From positions 4,444,210 through 4,502,130 of the forward strand of contig RPFO01000079.1 in NCBI GenBank assembly GCA_009746045.1: DNA of 57,921 bases, given 5' to 3'. The position numbers and the translations under genes were made by a program. This DNA is from Mesostigma viride (Eukaryota; Streptophyta; Mesostigmatophyceae; Mesostigmatales; Mesostigmataceae). Under the pieces are notes generated by a model that worked only from the letters and a program-made list of their open reading frames with translations, was not told the origin of the DNA and made no database searches. The number at the start of each line of letters is the position of its first letter. Position 1 is the stretch's first letter. Positions 36,528 through 49,240 of this stretch are shown one piece after another.

Positions 36528-39500
36528 ATGGGTTCAAACGCTTGGCCTGGACAACCGAAAGCATGGGACCTCGAGACCGTCGATCCTCGGGATCGGAATC
36601 AGCCTCGCCAGAAGGCCAAGGTGCTTGGATTTCTCGCACAGTCGCCTTGGTCGGTCGCCACGGTTGTGGGTCTTGTCATCGTCGCTCTAGTACTTGTCTT
36701 CATGCCCAAATCTGCGGAGGAAATTCAGACGGATGATTTTGCCCCGACTGGCGGTCCTCCCGGTGGTCGGCATCAATGGCGCTTGAAGCCCTTTAGGGAC
36801 GCCAAGATCGAAGAAGAACTAGATAAATCGCAAACCGATTGCGACCCTCACGACAATGCCGACCCGTCCGAGTTCTGCTCGTACGTGGAGAACACGCCCA
36901 CCTGCACGGAGGGCGACCAGTTCCTGCATTACCTCTCCTTCCACTTCTGCGTCTTGGAGGGGTACCCATGGATCTCAACAGCTATCCTGTTTGGGTGGGC
37001 GCTGCTCCTGTTCTACACGTTGTCCCAAGTGGCAGACCGTTTCTTCTGCCCCGCTCTCGAGAACATTGCCGACCTGATGGGACTCCCAGCGGATGTAAGT
37101 TACCCTCCCTCCCATGTGTGCTTCACGGTGTGGCTCTTCCACGTGTGTAGTTTGAGCATGTTGCAGCCTATGAACAAGGTGCCGATGTGCTATCTACAGC
37201 TACAAATAAGGTGCCAATGTGCCATCTGCCGCCTATTAATAAGGTGCCAATGTGATATTTGTGGCCTATGAACAAGTTGCAAGTTGCTATCTGCGGCCTA
37301 AGAATAAGGTGCCAATGTGCTGTCTGCGGCCTATCAATACGATGCCAATGTGCTGTGTGCGGCCTATGAATGAGGTGCTACCGGGTTGCTGACTTGGCAA
37401 AGGCTGCATATAGCACATTGCCACCGTATACAAGCTTTTTCATGGACTTGGTTGGCGCAAGTGGCAGTGGCTGGGTGCAGGACCCCAATATGCGACGTCT
37501 TAGCAGCATCTGACTTAGTTTGACAAGCCGACAGGAGCAGTCTATACTACAAGAAACAACAGTAGTAGACATACTGGAGAAGTGTAATCCAGCCCTTGTT
37601 TAGGGCTCGGCCACCCAGCATCCGGCCACCCAGACTGCCATGGGAGTAGGTTGCTTTGGCAGGTTGCCAAGAAGGTGGACCCGCCCCCGAACCCATGGCA
37701 CAACGCACAATGCAGCTTGCCCCGTTGCGCAGACACAAACAATCGGAGCGTGGCGAAGTGCTTGGACGCCCGTCCTCAGCTCTTGTGTCCCTGGGGGCCC
37801 ATCCCAGGGTCTGCATTGTAACGGCACATAATCTCTGGAGTCTGCAGCGGGCACATCACCCATGGCTAGCGCAGCTGACGCGTGATCGATGACCAACGCA
37901 GCGGACGCATCATGTATGCTCGATGCACCCGAGACAATACTAATGACTAGTGCAGCGGACATTGTGTGTGCTGCTAACCTGTCATCCCAAGGGCCGCGTG
38001 ATTGACAACCCCCCTTGCCCCACCTGCATGCAATCCATTGTCCCCCTGCACATGTTTCCTGTTGAATGGTACCCCGTTGCCTTGTTGCCCTGTGGCCCTG
38101 TGGCCCTGTGGCCCTGTGGCCCTGTGGCCCTGTTACCCCGTTGGCCCTTGCCTTCCCCGCAGGTCGCGGGCGCCACGCTTCTCTCCTTTGGCAACGGCGC
38201 GCCCGACGTGTTTACACAAATCGCGGCAACCAGCGGGGGGGAGAACGGAGACGTCGACCTGGCAGTGGGATCGGTGAGGATATGATCGTGTGGGGTGCTG
38301 GCCATGGGGCTACTGGCATACAATAGACATGATGGACCCCGGTGGTGGTGGGATAGTTGAGGGCATGCTCGCCACGATCATATCTCTTATGTCGATAGAT
38401 GCCATCAACCTGGTGTATGTGATGACATACGGGTGTGGCGTGATCCCTGGCGCGGCCTTTGACACCAGTTGGCCTTGGCAGCTGTCACAAGTGCTTGCCT
38501 CCCCCCTCCCCACTATTCCCACTATTCTTTCATTCCTAATGGCATAGAAGCTGCCTTGACCATAATCTTTTTTGTGTCTCTAAACATCAGTTTGAGCATG
38601 ATGTTATAATCAGCCGGAATGCATCATGGCGGAGCAAGCCCCCTTCACATGACTGGTGGTCTCTCCCCCACGTCCGCTCCCTGCTTCCCAATTGGGGTGC
38701 GGTGCATCCACCTGAAGAGCCTTAGCATGCTTCACATTGTAGCGTATTTGACATGTTTACGGCAGGGCTGCCAGCTTTCAGGACCTTTCCAATGCATGCC
38801 CCCTTCCCTTCCAACCTAACCAACGCACCCCCCCCTGCTAAACCGGGCTAAACCGGCTAAAACCGGCTAAACCCAGCTAAACCTGGCTAAACCCTGCTAG
38901 ACCCGGCTAGACCTGGCAAGTTTCTGCGGCAGCGTCAACCAGACGAGCATCGCCATATAACCAGATGAGCCAGAACCCTCCTACCACATGGTCGGTGCGG
39001 TGCCATCCCCTTTGTCTCATCTGCGTGGCCGTCTGGCAGGTGCTGGGTGCAGGCCTGTTCATCTGCTCGGCCGTGCTTGCGTTGGTGGCGCTGCTCACCC
39101 CCTCCGTTGCCGTGGTGGTCAAGCGCATCTTCCTTCGTGACGTCATATTCTGTACGTTGGGTTGCCGATGCCGCCACATGCACTCATTTGCTACGGCTGG
39201 CACACACGCTCTTTTGTCGCTGCTGGCGCAGACACCCTTTTGTCGCTGCTGGCGCAGACACCCTTTTGTCGCTGCTGGCGCAGACACCCTTTTGTTGCTG
39301 CTGGGGAACACAATTTTGTTGCTGCTGGCGCATGCTCCCTGTCTCCACCCCAGGCTCCCCCAGGCTCACAGTAATCTCATTTAAGCACAAGCTCGCAAGC
39401 TTTGTCTTTGCGTTTTCGTCATTGCTTCCCTTCGCTTACCCCTTGTATGTCTTCCATTCCGGTGTGCTTGTCTTCGTCCTCGACACGGTGCTTTGCCGAC

Positions 39501-41720
39501 CACGCCGGCCACCCCCCCGCGCCCGCCTGTGCAAAACACACACGCACACGCACACGCACACGCACACGCACACGCGCACGCGCACGCGCACGCGCACGCG
39601 CACGCGCACACGCACACGCACACGCACACGCACACGCACACGCACACGCACACGCACACGCACACACGCACACGCACACGCACGCGCACACGCACACGCA
39701 CATCGACTTCACACACACACGCACATGTACACGCACACACGCGCGCGCATCACAGACCTGGCGGCCATGCTCCTGTTTGTCTTCATCATGAGCAGTGGCG
39801 CCGTCGTCCCCTGGCACACGTTTGCCCTCGTCGCGCTTTACCTCGCCTACCTCACCTACACGGTGCTGGGCAACCGTATCCACGGGTACGTGCTTCATCA
39901 CTCTAGGTCAATGCCTGTGACTGCGTTTACGTGAACCACATCCGGGGCTCATCCAGTAGTTATTTATCATATGGCGTCACTACAGTACAGTGCACTGGTT
40001 TAGATACCATCAACCCCATGGGCACAATCTTAGTGGGTTTGGTTCGTTATTGCGAGGCTCTTGTTGTTTGCGCGATAGACAGTTTTAGCGGCGTGGTAGT
40101 CAGTTTGGTACACGGTGGGCATGGATGCGGTGGCTGGGGTGGTGGGTACATGTTTTTTTGGGTGGGGGGTGGGGGGGGTGGAGGGTGGGTAGGGTAGCAG
40201 CTGTGTGTGGGGGGTTGTTGCATGCGCGTGTGTGGCTGGGTGATGGGCGTGCAATGGATGGGTTTGAAGGTATGGCAAAAATTGTTTGTGTTTGTGTAAG
40301 TTTAGATATTGATGTTGTGTGTGGGCTCAGGGGAACATGCTTCGGCTGCCCCCCGCGCTTGCGTACCTGGTTGGTCAGGGACATGCCAGGGCACTGCCCT
40401 GGAGCGGAGATTTTCAGCGTGGACTGTGCATGCAATATACGTCTCTCTTTATGTAAGGTATGCCCATCCCTGTCTGCTCACAGGCAGCACCTTCCCACGT
40501 TCATATTACTCCTCTCCAACATGGTGACCCTTTCCCTCGTTGGACTTATTTGGCCCCTACCGCTGCGCATGACTGTGCCCCTTCCCTCCCTAATATTAAT
40601 AATCGACCCCACGTTCGGTTTCACTAGGAGCTTGGCCAGCGAAGAAGAGCTGCCCCCAGCGTTGGGCCCGTCTCATGCACCGAGCTTCGTCAGCAAGGCG
40701 GCCACCACGCCCGGCCTCGCAAACCGGATCAGCACGCCCACGACCCCAGGGACGGAGCTCCAAGAGGCCAGCCGGCCGCTTCTCGTGCACGCCACCGGCC
40801 CCGAGCGGGCGTCCCAACCCCATGTCTCGCACCGCCACCACCACCACCACCACCACCACCACCACCACGACCGGGGCGACAGCCGCGACGTGGGCAGGTG
40901 CCTCCCTTGGTGCGGGATGCTAGTATCATGGATCCGTAAAGAGTCGGGGTGGGACGAGATGGGGCCGCTGCGAAGGCTGGCCGTCCCCTTCACCGTCCCC
41001 ATCCTGTTCCTCATGCGCCTCACGATGCCTGAGGTGGGAGACGACCACTACCCGCGCCCGTTCGCGGTCCTGCTGCCGCTTGGCGCGCCCCTCTTCTTCC
41101 TCCTCGTGGAAAGCATCCAGCTGAGCAAGACCCAGATGGTTCTGGGGGGCGCTCTCTCCCTGGGTCTGTGCGTGTTTATGCTGGCGTCCTACCCGTCGGA
41201 GCGCGACGGTCCCCACGTGCCCAGTAGCGGCTTCACCAAAGCGTTCTCCATCGTGGCCTTCTTGCAGGCGATCGTCTGGATGGACGTCGCAGCAGGGGAG
41301 CTTGTCGCGCTGTTCAAGGCATTTGGGACCATGTTTAACGTCTCCCAGGTCTTCCTAGGTGCCACCATCCTTGCGTGGGGCAACAGCATAGGCGACCTCG
41401 TGGCCAATAGCTCTGTCGCAAAGTCGGGCCGTACAACGATGGCAGTCACCGCGTGCTTTGCAGGGCCGTTGTTCAACGTGCTGGCGGGGATGAGCCTCTC
41501 GTTGTCCCTCATGACGGCGATGGGCAACGCGGTCCCCCTCAAGCCCATGGGCAGTGCCATGATCACGCTGTTCGGGTTCCAGATCACCTTCCTTGTTGGG
41601 ATGCTGGTGCTCGTACCCACGGTTTGCGCGTGGAAGATCACACGGCGCATGGGCGTGGTGCTGCTCCTGTTCTATGCCGTGTTCAACGTGGTGTACGTGG
41701 GAGTCGATGTGTTCAGCTAA
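36528..41720 (+). CDS. NCLX/CCX-type cation/Ca2+ exchanger
   Basis: Exons 36528-37094, 38163-38273, 39040-39151, 39756-39885, 40628-41720 (TAA); all GT-AG with matching phases, 2013 nt, 670 aa. Start ATG at 36528 gives a short N-terminus and a membrane helix (VATVVGLVIVALVLVFM). Then comes a Cys-bearing extracellular/lumenal stretch (DCDPHDNADPSEFCSY), typical of NCLX, and FFCPALENIADLMGLP. The alpha-1 repeat carries GNGAPDVF (about 199-206) and the alpha-2 repeat WGNSIGDLVAN (N559-D563), the ion-binding motifs of the Na+(Li+)/Ca2+ or cation/Ca2+ exchangers that move Ca2+ across mitochondrial or other membranes. The central cytosolic loop contains ten consecutive His (about 378-387). It is longer than the roughly 580-aa animal NCLX mainly because of this loop. 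The transported counter-ion and membrane cannot be told from sequence. Confidence 0.92.
37160..37385 (+). repeat. Minisatellite of about 34 bp in exchanger intron 1
   Basis: About six diverged units built on GCCTATGAATAAGGTGCCAA followed by TGTGCTATCTGC. Intron 1 (37095-38162) also has five copies of GCCCTGTG at 38085-38128, about 30 bp before its acceptor. Confidence 0.85.
39202..39745 (+). repeat. Repeats filling exchanger intron 3
   Basis: Three to five 26-bp units containing TTTTGTCGCTGCTGGCGCAG (39210-39340) are followed by a (CACACG)n array (39537-39740) that stops about 15 bp before the exon-4 acceptor at 39755. These make long open frames that are not coding. Confidence 0.88.
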
Positions 41721-42518
41721 AGGGGGGGGGGGGGGGGGGGGAAGGCGCGCAGGAAATGGCCCCCGCCAGGTCAGCTTCATGTAAAAGCTGTTTTTGTAGC
41801 TTGGCGAATGGTCCGCAAGGCAGAACTTGAGAAAGGCCAGAGGTCGGTAAAAGGGTCCTATCAAGCTGCTGCTTGTTGATACTGGCTGTTGATGTGCATC
41901 ATACAATGACGCTTTGGGACCATCGCATGGGAAAGGCTGGGTGCGCGTTTCCAGGCAACATGTCTGACAGCGATGACACAAGGTGAGGATAAGTAGCAAC
42001 TAATTAAATAGTAGTATTTAATTAGTTAATTAATTAAGAACATAACTCCGTTGGGAGTGCAGACACGTGTGTAGTACTCCTACACCAGTGTTTTTGCTAA
42101 CGTACCGGAACCGGTAATTCTCCGGTAAATACCGGTGCCCCCCCGGCCGACCGGTATGCTATATGCCAAGCAGGAACCCCCCCCCCGGCCGACCGGTATG
42201 CTATATGCCAAGCAGGAAACCCCCCCGTTCGACCGGTATGCTGTGTTCAGAGCAGGAAACCCCCCCCGTTCGACCGGTATAAGCCATTGTGACTTGTCCG
42301 GGCTGCCCTGGTCGACCTGGAAGCTTTAAGGGGAGGGGACATGCCTAAAGGGCACTTTTCTGGAAACCATACCTATGCATGTGCAAAAAATCCAATGATG
42401 ATTGGGGACCATAAATATGATTTTAAAAAAAAATTCCAGCCACTTGGGGGGGGTACTAGCCCCCACCATACACCGGTAACGCGCTAAAAATAGAAAAAGA
42501 CGCTATTTTAGTCACATT
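41721..42518. other. Post-exchanger region and old repeat copy B (left part)
   Basis: A G-run directly follows the exchanger stop. At 42001-42060 there is another minus-oriented 3' end: hairpin ACTCCCAACGGAGT with an (AATT)n tail. At 42120-42290 three units of about 50 bp contain CGACCGGTATGCTATATGCC. The right part (from about 42390) belongs to the dispersed repeat that continues after 57302. Confidence 0.55.
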
Positions 42519-43377
42519 TTCCCTAGGACGCCGCGGACGCTCTCTGGCTCACCGCAGCAGCAGCTCGACCAGTGGTATTCCTCCCAGTCCCGGCTGCTCG
42601 GCGCCCCCCCGCCGCCTCCGCCGCTTGGCCCTCTGGCGGCCGCACGCCTGGCAGTAGCACCGGCGGACGTCCCTGCGCGCCGCCCACGCCGCCCGCCGCT
42701 GAGCAGGACTACACGTACCCAGCCCTGACGGAACCCCTGGCCGACCCCAACGAGCTCCCGCCGTTCACCGAGCTCGAGCTGAGCACCGCCGCCAAGCAAC
42801 TCCGCTTTTATGCCGCCGTTGGACCTGACCAGCTCCCAGCCCCGGTGATTAAGCTGACGGCGCTCACGGGGTTCCTGCTTGACGTCTGCAACCGGATCCT
42901 GCTTGCCGACGCGCCGCCGATTCCTGAGTGGCAGCACAGCTACCGTATTATGCTGTACAAAAACAAAGGTTCCCCTGATGACCCCGCCAACTACAGAGGA
43001 GTCTGCATCCAGAGCGCCGCACTTAAGTTGTTCATGCGCATGATCCTCAACCGCCTTCGTTCTGCTCTCGACTGTCACCTTGGGGAAAGTCAAATGGGCT
43101 TCCGTCCTGGGCGCAACACCGTCATGGCCATCTTCGTCGCGCGTCGCCTCTTCGAGGAAATCGCTCTCCTGCAACCTGGTGAGTTTCCCGCAATCCTGAT
43201 CTTCGTCGACTTCATCAAGGCTTTTGATTCTGTCCTCTGGGACGCTCTATGGGCTGTACTTGCTCGCGCTCGCGTCCCCACTCCCCTGATTACCGTCATC
43301 CGCACGCTGTATGAGGGGTCCACCACTTCGGTGCGCACTCAACACGGCATTACCCCGCCCTGCCCACTGCAGACCGG

Positions 43378-44156
43378 TGTAACGACTAAAAATGATCATC
43401 AACATCATCCACAGTCCAATATGAAAGATCTTTTACCTGGGTTGCTTTCCTGAGTCGCAGAACTTCAAGTATCCGAGCAACGTTGAGATGGAAATTCCAC
43501 AGCACGTGATTTAGGGAATCACAACCCCTTGTAGACACAAAGACAAGCTCGTGTATAGACGGCCTCTGTGGAACTGAAGGTCGTCTATAGCCAAGGGGCT
43601 CTTATGGATTGGACAACAAAGCCAAGCTTTATTATACCATGGTGAATCAAAACCAACGTAGCAACAATGGCGACCCCACGTCCTTGATATCGACGTGCTT
43701 GTCGAGCTTGCTCCAACCTTAGCCTGAAGAGAACCAATCAGAACCATGGAATCCTATACAAGATCTTCGTATCCATCCTAGTCACACAAAACAGAACAAC
43801 ACCACACACAGCCTGGCAGAATCTTTCCATGAGATCCAAATCTGTCGTGAGCACTGAAGTCCCAAAGGAGCATTTAAGACTCAATAGTACCAACTAACAA
43901 ACTACAACCCCACGTGGATCAGGCCACGACCAATGAGGGCTCCTATCAGTAGTATCAGCCAACAAACTACAACCCTACGTGGATCAGGCCACGACCAATG
44001 AGGGTTCCTATCAGTTGGCTGACAAAGTATCAGCTCCAAGTACCGTCGTCTTAGAAACCTCATAACTTTCTCAATACTGATCCAAAAGTCCTCGAATAAA
44101 AGCCAAACATTCACAAAACAAAGGATGTAACAACAAAGTCATTTTTGCTTGTTACA
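43378..44156 (-). repeat. 3' LTR of the chromovirus
   Basis: Complete 779-bp LTR, TG...CA ends, inserted after ACCGG inside the LINE RT codons. It contains an internal direct repeat (two copies of CTACAACCCYACGTGGATCA about 65 bp apart near 43905-43990). The same short open frame seen here and at 52201-52437 is only LTR sequence. Confidence 0.95.
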
Positions 44157-44170
44157 TATCTCCCCCTCAA
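44157..44170 (-). promoter_or_regulatory. Polypurine tract of the chromovirus
   Basis: On the minus strand TTGAGGGGGAGATA lies immediately before the 3' LTR start (TGTAAC). This is the position and composition of the plus-strand primer of LTR retrotransposons. Confidence 0.75.
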
Positions 44171-44570
44171 AACTGGACCTCCCAGGTCCAATAGCCAACT
44201 CTTGAAGGCAGAGGAACATTGAACAGAAATCCACCATCTCTTGGGAAAAGCAGATGGGTTTTTACATCCCTGAAAACAGGGCCTCCTATCTCATAACATC
44301 TAGTCACAGGTCTCTACAGCAAACAAGTCACTACCTTATCTACTATAAAGCCAGATAAACACTTCTCATAATACAAGGTCTTCCATTCAGCATCCTGGAA
44401 CCTGGAACTCTGGACTGGAACATCAGAACTGGACTGGAGCCCCCCCCCATCATCCATCCTGGAATCCCCCCCTCACACCACAATCCAAAGCACCTTCCAT
44501 ACTCTTCCCCCATCCTTCCCCATCCTCTTCCTGCACAGCTCTGTTCTTCACAGGCTATACCAATCCCCAT

Positions 44571-45602
44571 TCACCCATCCTTGCCCCTGGTCCCAAACAA
44601 GGGAAACTGCTCCACCATGTGAACCAAGTCTGGCCAGTTCCTGCTGACCTGCAGCACCATGCACGTCTCTGCAGCCCCTGCTGCCATCTGGGCAACATAA
44701 CGCAGGCATGTCCCTGGGTAGGAGAGAAGCACCACAGACTGGCTCTCAGGATCCATCACCCAAGTAGAAGACGTCTTGTGCCTGCTCACCCATGACCTGT
44801 ACGCCCACCAGAACTGGAGAAAGGTCTTGACCACTGACCACTTAGCACCTGTCAAAGGCACCAACACCCTCAATGGGGTCAGACGAACCTTGAGCTCCAT
44901 GGTGAACTTAGGCAACCCTGGGCTGCAGAAAAGGTTGGATGTCTCCAAAGGGAAGCACCCATTGACCGAGCTGGAAGAAGAAGGAGCCAAGTCAAAATCT
45001 CCCTGCTGCACTGAAAACTCCAACAACTCCATGTAGGAGGCCTCACCCATGCTCACTGGCTGGAACTGCATGAAGGCTCCTTTCAAAGCCTCAGGCAAGG
45101 TGGTCAACATATCCTGCCCCTCTGCAGGTCTCATGTCAATCTCAGGTCCTGGAGTCAAGGCAAACATCCTGTGCAACAGGTGGCCCACAAAAGGAGAGCC
45201 AATCTCATACAGGCTGGTGTGCAACTGAGACAAGACCTCCTCCACATAACCCTCAGGGCTCACTTCCCCCTCCTCCCTGTTAAGGGCAGCCACTGCCTTG
45301 GCCAGCGTCTCACAATGCTCACAAGGTCCCGTGCACTTCCTGTGATCCACATAGGCCACCACATTCTTGACAGGTACCACATGACGAGGAATCTGAATGA
45401 TGGGAGTGCTGCTGGAGCTGAGAGCTATGTTAACACCACTCCCCATCTGGGGCTGGGACAAGGACAACCCCTGAAGAAGCTCCTGTAGCTTATCCTGCTT
45501 GGAGATCACTGAATGCAAGAGCTTGTTAATGGTATCCATCTGCTGACCCCTCCTAAGGTCACGCCTGACAATACTGTCAAACAGGGATTCCACATAACTC
45601 AT
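44571..45602 (-). CDS. Unrecognised extra ORF between integrase and 3' LTR
   Basis: From Met at 45602 (MSYVESLFDSIV) to TGA at 44571 it encodes 343 aa; the open frame extends further upstream to 45830, overlapping the integrase ORF. The start region has a probable helix/coiled coil (RRDLRRGQQMDTINKLLHSV, KQDKLQELLQGL). A Cys cluster HRKCTGPCEHCETL follows, then an acidic middle, and a basic/aromatic part with TFLQFWWAYRSWVSRHK. I see no signal peptide and no clear membrane anchor, so env is unlikely despite the env-like position. A second frame starting at 45691 (MEEEFTYPNLGLGATTEEG) overlaps and may be its true N-terminus after a frame break. The function is unknown. Confidence 0.6.
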   Translation of the reverse strand: MSYVESLFDSIVRRDLRRGQQMDTINKLLHSVISKQDKLQELLQGLSLSQPQMGSGVNIALSSSSTPIIQIPRHVVPVKNVVAYVDHRKCTGPCEHCETLAKAVAALNREEGEVSPEGYVEEVLSQLHTSLYEIGSPFVGHLLHRMFALTPGPEIDMRPAEGQDMLTTLPEALKGAFMQFQPVSMGEASYMELLEFSVQQGDFDLAPSSSSSVNGCFPLETSNLFCSPGLPKFTMELKVRLTPLRVLVPLTGAKWSVVKTFLQFWWAYRSWVSRHKTSSTWVMDPESQSVVLLSYPGTCLRYVAQMAAGAAETCMVLQVSRNWPDLVHMVEQFPLFGTRGKDG

Positions 45603-45726
45603 GGGGTTGGGGTTTCTGGATGCATACCCGTGACCCCTTCCTCCGTGGTGGCGCCCAGGCCCAAGTTGGGGTACGTGAACTCCTCCTCCATCTGGGACCA
45701 CACAGCATGCACGAAGAAACCATTCG

Positions 45727-47465
45727 TTAGTCCTGAGATATAGGAAGGGGAGCAGTGGTTTGCACCAACTCAGTATACCAAGAAGGAAGAGTGAGCCCCT
45801 TCTTTTGGCAATACTCCTGGACCACTTCATGGCAGTGAGTCAAGTCAGACAACCACAGCCATGTGGCAGTAGACTCTAACTCTCCTTTCCAGTGCACCTT
45901 AAACTGCAGCTGCTTGGTCCTACCCTTTCCTTTGACTCTGTGAGCCACCAGCTGCTCCACTTCATATATCCTCTCCCCCTCAGTATCCAGCTCAAATGGT
46001 AATGGAGCAGAAAGGCGTCCCTGCAAGGTATTGCGTTTATACAGTTTGAGCTGGGCCAGGTGAAACACGTTAGTCTTAAGCCTCCAGTGGGAAGGCACCT
46101 GGACTTGAACTACAGTCCCATAGTGGAAGGTGTCCAGGACAGGGTAAGGTCCCAACCACAAGGGTTGCAGTTTCCTGCATTGCTCCTTTTCAGGTAGCAC
46201 ACGATTAGCCTCCAAGAGCACCAGGTCACCAGGAGCCACAAAGGTGTGTGTAGCCAACATCTGTTGCCAAGCATTGTTTAAATACTTGTCCTGTGCATGC
46301 AACATCTGAGCAGCCACCATACTGTGAGCTTCCTGGAAGGATGCAATCAACTGGTGGACAGAGGTTAGGCGTCTTCTGAAGGGGCCTTCAGCATCCCTAT
46401 CAGGTAACTCCAGGTCAAATGGAGTCAAGGGGCACTGGCCATGGCAAATGACAAATGGAGACATTTGGTGAGGAGCCAGGGGTGAGTTGTTGATGGCAAA
46501 CTCTATGAAGGGAAGTTTCTTGTCCCATTCCTTGTTATCATGGGTACAATAGTGCTTCTGGCATTCCCGTACAATACGGTTCAGCCTCTCCACAGCCCCC
46601 GTGCTGGCACACCTGTATGCTACTCCAAAGGCCAACTTAGTGTCTAGGATGTCAAAGAAGGACTTCCAAAACCCAGACATCCACAAGGGATCCTGGTCAG
46701 TGATGATTACACGTGGCATGCCATGCAATCTGTACACTCCTTCATGAACAACTCTACACACTGGGCAGCTGTGAGATGGGCATTGCAGGGGATGAGGTGG
46801 CACATTCTAGACAGCCTGTCCATCACCACTAGTATCCTGTCATTGCCAGCATCAGAAACAGGCAAGCCACAAATGAAGTCCATGGTCACACTGATCCAGG
46901 GTCGAAGGGGAATAGGCATGGCCATAGGAAAGATAGGCACTGCCTGAGTCCTAACCTTATTCCTTTGGCATGAGTCACAGGAAGCCACATAGGCTTTGAT
47001 ATCACGAAACATGCCAGGCCACCAAAACCTCTCTTGTACTTCATGGAGAAGCTTAGCATACCCAGGATGACATGCAGTCACGTCGTCATGGAAGCAATGC
47101 AACACAGTGGGAATGGCCATTTCTGGCACATAGACCTTCCTGGTTACTACATGATCTGCATCCTGGGTGTGGACATACAGGACTCCCTCCCAGTACTCCA
47201 CAGGTCTGTTACCAAAGCTTCCTTCCTGAATGGCCTTAGTGGCCAGGTCCTCAGTTTTAGTGAAGGCCTTAATCACGTCCAGCAGGGCTATACTCATAGG
47301 GTTAGGCAGGACTAGCTGTTTGCCAGGTCCTAAAGGCTGCAGCTGCAGCACCTCACCCTCCTGCAGGTGACTAGTGACTAGATGCTTGGATGACAGAACA
47401 TCAGCCACAGGTGTACGTGACTTCCCCTTGATCTCAGCTGCCAATCCTCTAGACTTGGTCAGCAT
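45727..47465 (-). pseudogene. Integrase with C-terminal chromodomain (frame-broken)
   Basis: The zinc-binding HHCC domain lies at about 47110-46965 (HCFHDDVTACHPGY ... CDSCQRNK). The catalytic core has Asp in VTMDFICGLP and in VIITDQDPLW, and Glu in GAVERLNRIV. Between MKECTDCMACHV (stop near 46707) and the next block the reading frame changes, so the integrase is split into two frames. The C-terminus has the GPYPVLD-type linker and a chromodomain (IYEVEQLVAHRV ... LQFKVHWKG ... TWLWLSDL), which in chromoviruses targets insertion to marked chromatin. It makes and joins element ends to host DNA; this copy needs an intact frame elsewhere. Confidence 0.9.
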
Positions 47466-47734
47466 CCCTGGCTCCAGTATCCACTTCCTGGGCCGTCCCT
47501 TCCCCTCCTAGGATTCTCTGTGCTTGGTTGTGTAGTGAGAGTGGGCTGGCTGCTAGCAGAACCCTCCCTAAGACTGCTCTGCAGTGACTGACCCCCACCC
47601 TGGACGCCTGTCGACCCTGGGACAAGCCCTGGTCAATGAGCATCTCGTGACTAAAGCTAGCCTCTACAGGGTGTGGCTCAGCTTGGAGGTTTGCTGGTTA
47701 GCTGCCTGTGCCCTGGTGACAGCACCACACTCTA

Positions 47735-49240
47735 CTACAGAAACCATGGCAGCACAAATATCCAGATCCTCGTGAAATGTCCCATCAGATCCCTTCTTCT
47801 AGAGAGGGCGTCTGGCACCACATTCTGTGATCCTGGGACATACTGCACAGAGAAAGGATAGAATCCCCCTAGGTACTCCATCCACCCAGCCATCCTCTTA
47901 CTCATCCTACTCTGTTCTAGCACGTGCACCAAGGGCCTGTGGTCAGTCATCAGGGTGATAGACTCTTGCCCTAGCCCATCTGTAGCACTGCTAGCCACAG
48001 AAAACTGAGCTCCCTTCAACAGATGCTCCCACTTGTGACATGCTACCACTAAACCCAGCAACTCCTGCTCGTGTACAGGGTAGTTACGTTCAGCTGAGCT
48101 CATGGTTTTAGACATGTACTCCACTGGCTGTGGTCCATAGCCATGGTCTTGCATCAGCACAGCACCTATGGCGCCTTGAGAGGCATCTGACCTAACCTGA
48201 TAAGGTAGATCTGGGTTGGGACCCACTAGCACAGGGGTGGATGTGAGCTTCTGCTTCAACAGGTCAAAGGCCTGCTGACACCTATCTGTCCACTCAAACT
48301 GAACATCCTTCTTGATTAACTCAAGCAAGGGGGTGGAGATGGCAGCCATGTCAGGGATAAAACGCCTGTACCACCCCACCATGCCCAGGAAGGACTTGAC
48401 ATCATGTGCAGACTGCAACACAGGCCACTCAAGGATGGCAGCAATCTTAGCATTGTCAGGTGTCATACCCAAGGAACTCAACTTGTACCCTAGGAACCCC
48501 ACTTCATGCCCCCACTCCACCTTAGACCTCTTGACAGACAAGTGGTAGTGCTGGATGACCTTCAGACCTCCTCCACGTTCTCCAGATGCTCCTTGAACGT
48601 CTTTGAGTGCACCAGGATGTCGTCCATGTAGGCCACCACGCAGGTCCTGAACACGGGTCTTGCAGGGTCACACAGGTGGGCAATGTCTTTGAACCTGGGA
48701 TTCCTGAGATCAGGGGAGATCTGAGGCAGAGAGTTCCCTGTCAGATGGCCAAAGATAGCATTCACAAACATCTGCATAGTAGCTGGGCTGTTGGAGGCCC
48801 CCATGGGCATCACAGTCCACTGGAACTGACCCCAGGGTGTGGAGAATGCAGTTTTTGGAATGTCCTCAGTAGCTATCCTGATCTGCCAGAACGCGTGTCT
48901 AAGGTCAAACTTGGTGAAGTAAGATGATCCAGCTGTCCTCTCTAGCAGCTCATCAATCCGTGGCAAGGGATACTTGGACTTCACTGTGACCTTGTTCAGG
49001 CCTCTCAGATCAATGCACAACCGCCATCCACCATCATGCTTGGGGACAAGCAAACACCCAGAGCTGAAAGGACTATTGGCAGGAAGAATGAGTCCAGCTT
49101 CCAACAGCCTGTCAAGATCACCTTCAGCTCTGCCATCTCAGCTGGCCCCATCCTGTACATGGGAACAAAGGGAGGCCTGGCACCATCCACAAGCTTGATG
49201 ACATGAGTGATTGGCCCTTCAGGGGGTACTGTGGCATTTT
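47735..49240 (-). pseudogene. Reverse transcriptase and RNase H (frame-broken)
   Basis: RT blocks: LILPANSPFSSGCLLVPKHD, WRLCIDLRGLNKVTVKSKYP, YFTKFDLRHAFWQI, the catalytic VAYMDDILVHS (about 48640-48610), then after a one-base frame change near 48565 SFLGMVGWYRRFIP. RNase H follows with SDASQGAIGAVLMQ, NYPVHEQELLGLV and LMTDHRPLVHVL. These are the Ty3/gypsy signatures. Another frame change near 49190 separates RT from the protease ORF. It copies element RNA into DNA in cytoplasmic particles when intact. Confidence 0.92.

Noticed and set aside
44571-45602. Envelope protein for the extra chromovirus ORF
   Set aside because: No signal peptide, no clear membrane anchor and no cleavage-site pattern; position alone is not enough.
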